From: Acidobacteriota bacterium
Lineage (GTDB): Bacteria > Acidobacteriota > Terriglobia > Bryobacterales > Bryobacteraceae
Length of the DNA stretch: 11,851 nt
Assembly: GCA_947466555.1 (NCBI GenBank)
Contig: CANIFK010000084.1
Location: forward strand, 1-11,851
Reading direction: 5' to 3'
Below the pieces are notes generated by a model, which made no database searches, was not told the origin of the DNA, and was given only the letters and a program-made list of their open reading frames with translations. How positions within the stretch are numbered: position 1 is the stretch's first letter; each line of letters starts with the position of its first letter. A program made the translations under genes and the position numbers. Shown one piece after another: positions 1 to 5,456 of the stretch.

Positions 1-32
1 AGTTATGCTATTCTAAATGAAGTCGGTCACGT

Positions 33-108
33 GGGCCTGTGGCGCAGTTGGGAGCGCGCTTCCATGGCATGGAAGAGGTCAAGGGTTCGAATCCCTTCAG
101 GTCCACCA
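33..108 (+). tRNA. tRNA-Ala (anticodon GGC)
   Basis: Complete cloverleaf with encoded CCA (106-108). The acceptor stem 33-39 pairs with 98-104 and the discriminator is A105. The third pair is G35-T102, the G3:U70 wobble that is the classic alanine identity element. The D stem is 42-45/54-57, the anticodon stem 59-63/71-75, and the T stem 81-85/93-97 with a TTCGAAT loop. The anticodon is GGC at 66-68 and reads GCC alanine codons. It has no intron. An AT-rich stretch at 4-14 (TATGCTATTCT) could hold the -10 box, but the -35 would lie outside the window. Confidence 0.97.
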
Positions 109-131
109 ATTTAAACCGATTTCGCATGCTG

Positions 132-152
132 CCCACCTTCGGTGGGTTTTTT
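132..152 (+). terminator. Rho-independent terminator of tRNA-Ala
   Basis: CCCACC (132-137) pairs perfectly with GGTGGG (141-146) across a TTC loop and is followed by six T (147-152). It lies 23 bases after the tRNA CCA end. The other strand has no T run after the stem, so the hairpin serves the rightward tRNA transcript and not the leftward gene that ends at 172. Confidence 0.85.
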
Positions 153-171
153 GTTGTTTGGGACGGTCCGC

Positions 172-1407
172 CTACGCCCACCACTTTTCATCGAGCGTCA
201 GGTGCGATTTCAGCCAGTCTTCGTTGATTTCGAGACCTAGTCCAGGTCCTTCCGGGACGGGGAAGACACTTTTCCGGACGACCGGCGTGGGGCCTTGCGC
301 CATTTTCTCCTTGTTTCCCCTGAAGCCGCCGAGCGCGTTTTCAACTTTAAAAAAGTTCTGGGTGGCCGCGGCCAGGTGCATGGAGGCGTAGAACCGGATC
401 AACGTGCAGGGACCGCTATGGAGCCCGATGGCGGTACGGGTGAGCGAGGCGTAGTCGACGATCTGCCGGCACCCGGTGATGCCGCCGGAGTAGGAGACGT
501 CGGGGTGGATCATGTCGAGGACCTGATTATCAAGGTACGGCCGGAAGCCATCGACCAATTCCACCTTTTCGCCGGCCAGGATGGGGACGCGCGTGGAGCG
601 TTTCAGTTCGCGCCAGGCTTCGGAATAGCGGACGGTGAGTGGGTCTTCGATCCACAGCGGATCGGCGGGTTCGATGGCTTTGCAGAGGCCGATGGCGCTG
701 CGCGTATCGAACTGGCCGGTGCAGTGCATGGCAATGTCGATGTCGTCGCCCACAGCTTCGCGAATGTTGGCGTAGCCTTTGGCGGCGCGGCGGAAATCCG
801 CGCCATCGAGCGTCGGATTGAACGGACCGTTGGCACGGGCGGCACCGCGTTCGCCGAAGCCAAATTTGTAGCAGGTGAAGCCTTCGGGTTCGGCTTTGGC
901 GTGGTCGGCCCAGGCGCGGCAGGCGCCTTTGTCCAACATATTGCCGGGGTTGCCGTGCGAATAGACGGGAATGTTTTTGCGCAGAGGCCCACCGAGCAAC
1001 CGATAGATAGGAAGGCCGGTGATCTTGCCGGCCAGATCCCAGAGGGCAATATCGATGCCGCTCACGGTGGGGATATTGGCCATGAAGGAGTACTGCGTGG
1101 CCGACATCATATAGAAGTGCCGGGCGATGGCCAGCGGGTCCTGTCCGATCAACTGCGGTTGCATCATTTCGATGCGGGCGCGAGCGGCCGGAGCGGGCAG
1201 CCCAGCCTCGCCGTAGCCGATGAGACCCGCGTCTGTATTGATGCGGATCAGGCAGCCGTCTCCGAGGTTGTCAAGGCCGATCACGCGAATCGAGGTAATC
1301 TTGACCATTCCGGCGGCAGGCGCGGCGAGGGCGTTGAAACTGGCCAGCCACGGGGCGGCGGGCAGCCCCAGCGCCATTTTGAGGATGTCCCGGCGAGCGA
1401 TATTCAA
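172..1407 (-). CDS. Tat-exported enolase-superfamily protein, mandelate racemase / sugar-acid dehydratase type
   Basis: A 411-residue protein. Residues 4-10 (ARRDILK) are a twin-arginine motif followed by a hydrophobic stretch and a likely ALA cleavage near 28, so the mature enzyme should be periplasmic. The start is TTG at 1405-1407. It keeps the Tat signal, has GAAAGGG about 10 nt upstream, and an in-frame TGA lies six codons before it. The fold is recognisable from an N-terminal capping domain (about 36-140), then a barrel with Lys181 (YKFG), Glu254 (WIEDP) and Glu280 (LAGE) at metal-ligand positions. Asp303 and His330 are 27 residues apart, as in the Asp-His dyad of mandelate racemase. 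The segment IAMHCTGQFD (225-234) places His228 where galactonate/mannonate dehydratases usually have the first metal-binding Asp. The family abstracts a proton alpha to a carboxylate; the substrate cannot be told, and a sugar-acid dehydratase is the likeliest. It is divergent from the gene at 1501. Confidence 0.85.
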   Translation of the reverse strand: MNIARRDILKMALGLPAAPWLASFNALAAPAAGMVKITSIRVIGLDNLGDGCLIRINTDAGLIGYGEAGLPAPAARARIEMMQPQLIGQDPLAIARHFYMMSATQYSFMANIPTVSGIDIALWDLAGKITGLPIYRLLGGPLRKNIPVYSHGNPGNMLDKGACRAWADHAKAEPEGFTCYKFGFGERGAARANGPFNPTLDGADFRRAAKGYANIREAVGDDIDIAMHCTGQFDTRSAIGLCKAIEPADPLWIEDPLTVRYSEAWRELKRSTRVPILAGEKVELVDGFRPYLDNQVLDMIHPDVSYSGGITGCRQIVDYASLTRTAIGLHSGPCTLIRFYASMHLAAATQNFFKVENALGGFRGNKEKMAQGPTPVVRKSVFPVPEGPGLGLEINEDWLKSHLTLDEKWWA

Positions 1408-1500
1408 GTGGATGCCACCCTTTCAACGAGCTTTCAGAATTTATCACGATTTTTGTTCCGCGCCGGAATTCCGATTGTCTGAATAGTTGGGAAGGTAAGC
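1408..1500. promoter_or_regulatory. Divergent intergenic region with a palindrome
   Basis: This 93-bp gap lies between two divergent starts and must hold both promoters unless one lies in a coding region. It contains a perfect 10-bp palindrome CGGAATTCCG at 1464-1473 that could be an operator, and an AT-rich tract at 1438-1456. A good Shine-Dalgarno GGGAAGG at 1489-1495 serves the rightward gene, and GAAAGGG (read leftward at about 1418-1424) serves the leftward gene. I see no convincing -35/-10 pair for either direction. Confidence 0.35.
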
Positions 1501-3171
1501 ATGTTCAAGACACAAAAGGCACTGGCGCTGGCTGCGATGATCGCGGGCGGCGTTTCTCTTGCGGGCGATTTCGACGAGGTGCGGCTGCGAACGCAGTTGG
1601 CGGGCGGGCCGCTCGGAGGCATTGTTGCGTCCGGCTCCGCCGATTTCCGGTTGCGCCCCTCGCGCGGCGACCGTAGTTTTAACCTTGAAGTCGAGGACCT
1701 GAACCTTCCCGCTGGCACGACGTTGCAGGTGTGGGTGAACAACGAGCCGATCGGCCGTCTGGTGGTGTCCGGGCCGCCGGCGCGCGGTGGCGAGATTGAA
1801 CTGTCGTCGCGCGATGGGGCGGCGGTGCCGAAGCTGGAAGCGGGCGATGTGGTTAGCCTGCGCAGCAATGCAGGGACGTTATTGAGCGGCGTATTGCAAC
1901 GGCGCGTGCTGGACGATTCTCCGGTCAACTCGGCCCCTACCGCGGCGCCGGTGCTCGCTGCGTCCGTACCGGATGACAAGAGCGTTCTGCGCTCGCCGCT
2001 GACGGGCGGTGGACTGGGCGGCATCCGGCCGTCGGGCGAAGTGGAGTTTCGCGACGACCGGTTGACGCGCAGCACGCGGCTGTTCGTTGAAGTGAACGAT
2101 GTGAACCTGCGCGACGGGTCGGAAGTGGAAGTGGAAGTGAACGGGCGGCGGATGGGGAAGATTCGCCTTTCGGGCTCGCGGCGCGGCGGCGAGTTGGAGT
2201 TGGACAGCCGGAACGGGGAACGGGTGGAACCGTTGAAGGCGGGGGATATGGTGCGGGTGCTGGCGCCGTCGGGTCCGATCCTGGCGGGCGCGTTGCAAGT
2301 GCGGACGTTTGGGGATGACCGGCGGCCGGATGATTCGGCTTCGTCTTCTTCATCGGGCGGGAGCAGTGCGGTGTCCCGTGTTCAGTCCGGGTTGACAGGC
2401 GGGGCCATCGGCGGCGTGCAGCCGACGGGTTCGGTGGACTTCCGCGTGAGCGGGACGGATCAGAAGCTGAGCATTGAGATTGAGAAGTTGAACCTGCCCG
2501 CAGGGACGGTTGTGAATGTGTTCGTCGGGGACAAGGTGATTGGGAAGATCACCGTTGGGCCGCCGCCGATGCGGGGTGGTGAGTTGGAGATCAACACGCG
2601 GGACGGCGGCGTGCTGCCGACGTTCGGGGCCGGTGAGGTTGTGAGCGTGCGGACGGCGGCGGGCGGGGTCCTGCTGACTGGTGTGGTGCAGGCGAAGTCG
2701 TTCACGGAAGTGCCCGCGGTGCCGGGGACAAAGGTGGATGATCCGAAGGGGCCGAATTCGGGCGGGGGGAATAGTGGTTCGGGATCGGGGAACAGTGGTT
2801 CGGGCTCGGGGAATAGCGGTTCTGGTTCGGGCAATAGCGGTTCAGGCTCCGGCAATAGCGGTTCTGGTTCGGGCAACAGCGGCTCGGGTTCAGGTAGCAG
2901 CGGCTCTGGTTCGGGCAATAGCGGTTCGGGTTCGGGCAACAGTGGTTCGGGCTCGGGCAATAGCGGTTCCGGTTCCGGCAGCAGCGGCTCTGGCTCGGGC
3001 AATAGCGGTTCGGGTTCGGGGAATAGCGGCTCTGGCTCCGGCAATAGCGGTTCGGGTTCGGGGAATAGCGGCTCCGGTTCCGGCAACAGCGGCTCTGGCT
3101 CCGGCAACAGTGGTTCAGGTTCGGGCAATAGCGGTTCCGGCTCCGGTAGCGGCGGCTCCGGCAAAAACTAA
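1501..3171 (+). CDS. Secreted protein with three homologous beta-rich repeats and an Asn-Ser-Gly heptad tail
   Basis: A 556-residue protein with unknown function. Residues 1-22 are a signal peptide (MFKTQK, a hydrophobic core, then SLAG). Three homologous domains follow at about 28-133, 162-266 and 293-397. Each has the pattern L(A/T)GG-x-(L/I)GG, then (S/T)G-x-(A/V)-(D/E)FR, a nLpaGt-like turn, an iGki-like strand, RGGE(I/L)E(L/I), and a final GxxLxGxxQ. Acidic or Ser-rich linkers separate them (134-161, 267-292). Residues 424-556 are a tail of repeated NSGSGSG units. The layout suggests an exported, possibly surface or matrix protein whose globular part is held by a flexible tail. There is no sortase motif, lipobox or beta-barrel end. 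The domain plan faintly recalls CHRD domains but lacks their HIH motif. The ATG has a strong SD (GGGAAGG, 5-nt gap). Coding is certain from the signal peptide and threefold repeat; the role is not. Confidence 0.85.
   Translation: MFKTQKALALAAMIAGGVSLAGDFDEVRLRTQLAGGPLGGIVASGSADFRLRPSRGDRSFNLEVEDLNLPAGTTLQVWVNNEPIGRLVVSGPPARGGEIELSSRDGAAVPKLEAGDVVSLRSNAGTLLSGVLQRRVLDDSPVNSAPTAAPVLAASVPDDKSVLRSPLTGGGLGGIRPSGEVEFRDDRLTRSTRLFVEVNDVNLRDGSEVEVEVNGRRMGKIRLSGSRRGGELELDSRNGERVEPLKAGDMVRVLAPSGPILAGALQVRTFGDDRRPDDSASSSSSGGSSAVSRVQSGLTGGAIGGVQPTGSVDFRVSGTDQKLSIEIEKLNLPAGTVVNVFVGDKVIGKITVGPPPMRGGELEINTRDGGVLPTFGAGEVVSVRTAAGGVLLTGVVQAKSFTEVPAVPGTKVDDPKGPNSGGGNSGSGSGNSGSGSGNSGSGSGNSGSGSGNSGSGSGNSGSGSGSSGSGSGNSGSGSGNSGSGSGNSGSGSGSSGSGSGNSGSGSGNSGSGSGNSGSGSGNSGSGSGNSGSGSGNSGSGSGNSGSGSGSGGSGKN
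2770..3168 (+). repeat. Nineteen tandem 21-bp units coding for NSGSGSG
   Basis: Nineteen in-frame 21-bp units lie inside the 3' end of the secreted-protein gene. Eighteen encode (N/S)SGSGSG: units 7 and 11 begin with Ser, the rest with Asn. The last, degenerate unit reads SGGSGKN before the stop. Codon choice at Ser and Gly varies freely between units (TCG, TCT, TCC and TCA; all four GGN) while the peptide stays almost constant. Confidence 0.95.
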
Positions 3172-3188
3172 CCTCTAAAACACCTAAA

Positions 3189-3230
3189 GCCGAAGCGGAA
3201 AGCTACAGTAGTAGCGATGCCCGCTTCGGC
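3189..3230 (+). promoter_or_regulatory. Nested hairpin enclosing the kinase start codon
   Basis: GCCGAAGCGG at 3189-3198 is a perfect inverted repeat of CCGCTTCGGC at 3221-3230. Inside it GCTAC (3202-3206) pairs with GTAGC (3211-3215) around AGTA. The ATG of the sugar kinase (3217-3219) falls in the internal loop, and the 3' arm lies in codons 2-5. In mRNA this would hide the start. It could instead be an imperfect terminator of the upstream gene, since a C/T-rich stretch with TTTT follows, but there is no clean T run. Confidence 0.5.
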
Positions 3231-4101
3231 TCCTGTCCTTTTCTCGATCGGCGAAATTCTCTGGGATCAGTACCCGGACCGCCGCCTTCTTGGAGGCGCC
3301 CCCTTCAACCTCGCCGCCCACGCAGCGCGATTGGGGTTCGCCTCCTACTTCATCAGCGCCGTTGGCCAGGATGAGCCCGGCGACGAAGCCCTCCACCGCG
3401 CCACCGAGCTGGGTGTCGACATGACCTACACACGCCGCCACCCCTCCTGGCCCACCGGCATCGTCGACGTCACACTCACAAACAACGGCCAGCCCAGCTA
3501 CCACCTCCGCCGCCCGTCAGCCTGGGAAGAGCCCTCCCTCTCCGCCTGCCAGTCCGCCGCCATCCAGGCCCTCCGCCCCGCGTGGCTCGTCTGCGGCACG
3601 CTGCAGCAAACCTGCCCCATGGCCCGCGCCACGCGCCTCGCGCTCCCCGGAATCCCCCTCTTCTACGACGTCAACCTCCGCCCCGGATTTGAAGATCCAG
3701 CCACCGTCGACGAACTTCTCCGTGCCGCTACAGTCGTCAAGTGCAACGACGCCGAGCTGGAATGGATGACCCGCGAACTCTCCCTCGACGGCGACCCCGC
3801 CGAGTCGCTCCTCCGCCGCTATCCGCTCACCGCGCTCTGCGTCACCCTCGGCGCCGACGGCTGCCGCCTTCACGCCCACGGCGACACAGTCTGGGAAAAA
3901 CCGACCGCTATATCGGCCATCGACACAGTGGGCGCGGGCGATTCCTTCTCCGCCGCGTTGCTCCACGGCCTCACCCACCAGTGGCCGCTCGACCAGACGG
4001 CGCGCTTCGCCAACGCCCTCGGCTCACTGGTCGCCAGCCGTCGCGGCGCCATCCCCGACTGGACTCGCGAAGAGCTCTACACCGCCGCCAATTTGCAGTA
4101 G
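3217..4101 (+). CDS. PfkB-family carbohydrate kinase (fructokinase-like)
   Basis: A 294-residue cytoplasmic ribokinase/PfkB-fold kinase of usual family length. FSIGEILWD (9-17) and GGAPFN (26-31) form the N-terminal sugar-binding signature. DVNLRP (151-156), KCNDAE (175-180) and TLGADG (210-215) are the expected mid-chain motifs. DTVGAGDSF (236-244) is the C-terminal signature with catalytic base Asp242 and the anion hole. It should phosphorylate a free sugar, probably a hexose such as fructose; specificity is not readable by eye. The ATG at 3217 is the only plausible start ahead of the first strand. The SD is poor (only GCGGAAAG about 14 nt upstream) and the start lies inside a hairpin. The 3' end overlaps the convergent gene by 25 bp. 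The coding strand is very C-rich, opposite to the gene before it. Confidence 0.92.
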   Translation: MPASAPVLFSIGEILWDQYPDRRLLGGAPFNLAAHAARLGFASYFISAVGQDEPGDEALHRATELGVDMTYTRRHPSWPTGIVDVTLTNNGQPSYHLRRPSAWEEPSLSACQSAAIQALRPAWLVCGTLQQTCPMARATRLALPGIPLFYDVNLRPGFEDPATVDELLRAATVVKCNDAELEWMTRELSLDGDPAESLLRRYPLTALCVTLGADGCRLHAHGDTVWEKPTAISAIDTVGAGDSFSAALLHGLTHQWPLDQTARFANALGSLVASRRGAIPDWTREELYTAANLQ

Positions 4102-4973
4102 TCCGGTCGCGACGCCGCCGTCTCGTGCCGGAACTCCCGCACGATCTTCCCATCCAACACCAGGAACGCGCCCGGCATCTGAAACCCGTCACCAGCCAGC
4201 GCGCCCAGGCCATGCCCGTCGGCCACAATCGCGCGCGCCCCGCGCAACCAAACCGCCAATCCAAACAACTGCCCCCAATCCCCCCGCCGCAGTTCAAAGC
4301 GCCGGTACAGCCCACGCCCCGGATCAGAAAACCGCGCCACATCGTCCAGCGAATACCGCGCGAAAAACTCCGCCGCCTCCGCGTCCGGGCTCATATGAAC
4401 AAGCGCAATCCGCACACCGGCCCCCTCCAAACGAGACCGCTGCACACGCAAATCCGCGAGCGCCTCCCGGCAAAACGTACACCCGAAATGGCGCAAAAAC
4501 ACCAATAGAACCGGCTGATCTTTCGACAACGAATCCACCGACTCCCCGTTCTGATCCCGCACATCGGCCCGCTCCGCCCCCGGATCGGCCAAGTACGCCC
4601 GCCACGCCCCGCGAAGGATCAGAAAGAACGGAACCAGCCAGATCAGATCGTTGAAGATATTAACCGTGCCAAACTTCCAAGGCATCCGCCCCGTCAGCGC
4701 CGACTGCAAAAATCCAATCGGCCCAAAGACCTTGCCCAGAAACCCAACCAGGATCACCGGCCAATGGCGATACGGGTTAACCGACGCCGCCGCATACCCC
4801 ACGCCATACACACCCACGATCATCGCAATGCACTGCCACAACTCCGGGTAGTTCGGGCGCGCCATGCCCGCCCAATCAAACAGCGCATTCGGGAATACGC
4901 CAAACACCACTCCCCAGACGATGTTGTAAACACCGGCCGCGAGCATCCACTGTTTCATCCACCTGGCAGGCAT
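4077..4973 (-). CDS. Membrane protein with C-terminal peroxiredoxin-like (AhpC/TSA_2-type) CxxC domain
   Basis: A 298-residue protein in two parts. Residues 1-125 are hydrophobic with about four membrane segments (10-30, 44-63, 70-93, 106-122). From about 140 follows a thioredoxin-fold domain: VLLVFLRHFGCTFC (155-168) with Cys165 and Cys168 after the first strand, and GDGFQMPGAFLVLDG (261-275) carrying the cis-Pro region and late strands of peroxiredoxin-like proteins of the AhpC-TSA_2/PRXL2/SelL kind. That group has CxxC or UxxU at this place. A membrane-anchored thiol reductase or peroxide-reducing role is inferred. Cys293 (DYCK) near the end might be a resolving residue. The start ATG at 4971-4973 has AGGG 7 nt upstream; the ATG at 4956-4958 has its purine-rich stretch too close. 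It converges with the kinase and its stop lies inside the kinase gene. About 190 bp upstream is non-coding and highly structured. Confidence 0.85.
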   Translation of the reverse strand: MPARWMKQWMLAAGVYNIVWGVVFGVFPNALFDWAGMARPNYPELWQCIAMIVGVYGVGYAAASVNPYRHWPVILVGFLGKVFGPIGFLQSALTGRMPWKFGTVNIFNDLIWLVPFFLILRGAWRAYLADPGAERADVRDQNGESVDSLSKDQPVLLVFLRHFGCTFCREALADLRVQRSRLEGAGVRIALVHMSPDAEAAEFFARYSLDDVARFSDPGRGLYRRFELRRGDWGQLFGLAVWLRGARAIVADGHGLGALAGDGFQMPGAFLVLDGKIVREFRHETAASRPDYCKLAAV

Positions 4974-4998
4974 ACGCTTACCCTGATGCTAGCCGAAC

Positions 4999-5163
4999 CG
5001 CATCGGATTTTGGATATGTGGGGGGAAGTTGGCGGCGGCTGTTGGCGCAAACGCCAGTGCCGCCGTCCGATTGAAATTTCCTCCGAAAAAGCGAGTCGTA
5101 GCACCGCTCACCTATCCATGCGCAAACGCGGGCCGGAAATCCTCACGTCCCGCGATTTTTTTT
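4999..5163 (+). ncRNA. Candidate structured small RNA ending in a terminator (unrecognised)
   Basis: The plus strand folds into nested helices. CGCAT 4999-5003 pairs with 5118-5122. GGATA-T-GTG 5012-5020 pairs with CAC-C-TATCC 5109-5117 with one mismatch. GGGGGAAGTT 5021-5030 pairs with AATTTCCTCC 5075-5084 (10 pairs, two G-U). CGGCGGC 5033-5039 pairs with 5059-5065. TGGCG 5043-5047 pairs with 5052-5056 around CAAA. A side arm AGCG/CGCT lies at 5090-5108. A terminator-like hairpin and T8 follow. The G-U pairs would be C-A mismatches on the minus strand, so the RNA is better read on plus. I do not find the SRP GGAAG/AGCA loop or clear 6S landmarks. No ORF or clear promoter fits. It could instead be part of the leader of the minus-strand gene starting at 4973. 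Confidence 0.5.
5127..5163 (+). terminator. Terminator-like hairpin with T8 abutting the split tRNA
   Basis: CGCGGG (5127-5132) pairs with CCCGCG (5149-5154). The 16-base loop can itself form a small GGA/TCC pairing. An A and eight T follow (5156-5163). The T run ends on the base complementary to the last base of the minus-strand tRNA-Ile CCA, so rightward transcription would stop just before running antisense through the tRNA. The stem is short for its loop, so strength is uncertain. Confidence 0.5.
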
Positions 5164-5438
5164 GGTGGGCCCTGTAGGACTTGAACCTACAACCAACGGA
5201 TTCCGATTGGTGTGTGTTTCCACACTCTCTGGACTTTGCCTTCAGCCTGGCGTTGCCGCTGTAGCTGTGTGCCGTCAAGTCTCTACACCTTCCCCTTGCG
5301 GGGCTTGGCTCGGCGTTGACTTCAGCATGACCTGTTCAGCGTTCACCGACTTTGACACAATTCACATGGGCAGTTTCCCGTCCCAGTGCACTCTTTTGGG
5401 GAATGAGTCCGCTGCTCTAACCATTGAGCTAAGGGCCC
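5163..5438 (-). tRNA. tRNA-Ile2 (anticodon CAU), split by a group I intron
   Basis: The 5' exon is 5438-5403 (36 nt, ending in the anticodon CAT 5405-5403) and the 3' exon is 5202-5163 (40 nt, with encoded CCA). Joined, they give a 76-nt cloverleaf. The acceptor GGGCCCT pairs with AGGGCCC, the D stem GCTC with GAGC, the anticodon stem GCGGA with TCCGT around CTCATAA, and the T stem GTAGG with CCTAC. The body TTAGCTCAxTGGTTAGAGCA and the loop CTCATAA match the minor isoleucine tRNA, whose C34 is converted to lysidine by TilS to read AUA, rather than either methionine tRNA. It begins 18 nt after the stop of the 141-residue gene, so it is either co-transcribed or has its promoter inside that gene. 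No minus-strand terminator follows. Confidence 0.95.
5203..5402 (-). ncRNA. Group I self-splicing intron (IC3-like), 200 nt, in tRNA-Ile(CAU)
   Basis: Inserted between tRNA positions 36 and 37. P1: exon CAT plus intron TC (5405-5401) pairs with GAGTG (5393-5389), giving the conserved U-G at the 5' splice site (T5403, G5391). P2: 5388-5382 with 5370-5363, capped by a GAAA loop. P3: TGTGTC 5359-5354 with GA-CGG-CACA 5276-5268. P4: TCGGTG 5349-5344 with CGCCGA 5315-5310. P6a: CCCC-GCAA-GGGG 5303-5292. P7: GACTT 5281-5277 with AAGTC 5236-5232, the guanosine-binding helix. P8: CAGC 5267-5264 with GCTG 5246-5243. P9: GTGTG-GAAA-CACAC 5225-5212. The terminal omega G is G5203. P5 I could not resolve. 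Core strings such as AACGCCGAGCCAAG and AAGGTGTAGAGACT closely match the Azoarcus tRNA-Ile intron as I remember it. It holds no ORF, so it has no homing endonuclease of its own. Confidence 0.95.
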
Positions 5439-5456
5439 GAACCGAACTCCTTGAGT

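Noticed and set aside
295..1482. Plus-strand ORF of 395 codons across the enolase-superfamily gene
   Set aside because: It is Gly/Ala/Val-rich with no motifs. The minus strand has a Tat signal and ordered active-site residues.
1501..2700. CHRD domains as the identity of the three repeats
   Set aside because: Strand layout and the closing G-x-x-L-x-G are similar, but the HIH motif and matching core residues of CHRD are absent from all three.
2460..3164. Minus-strand ORF rich in PEPEPLL repeats
   Set aside because: It is a shadow of the 21-bp repeat; since 21 is a multiple of 3, a frame without stops stays open. It has no SD or recognisable domain, and the plus-strand frame continues a signal-peptide protein.
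2770..3168. CRISPR-like array
   Set aside because: The 21-bp units are contiguous with no unique spacers, in frame with a gene and variable at third positions, so this is a coding tandem repeat.
4999..5126. SRP RNA (4.5S) or 6S RNA
   Set aside because: The SRP apical motif (GGAAG opposite AGCA) is missing. The unpaired part lies only on the 3' side, unlike the central bubble of 6S. A covariance search could still overturn this.
4764..5177. Plus-strand ORF of 137 codons over the structured intergenic region
   Set aside because: It runs antisense through a clear membrane-protein gene, then through the helices and terminator, and ends in the tRNA. It is Arg/His-rich with no protein features.
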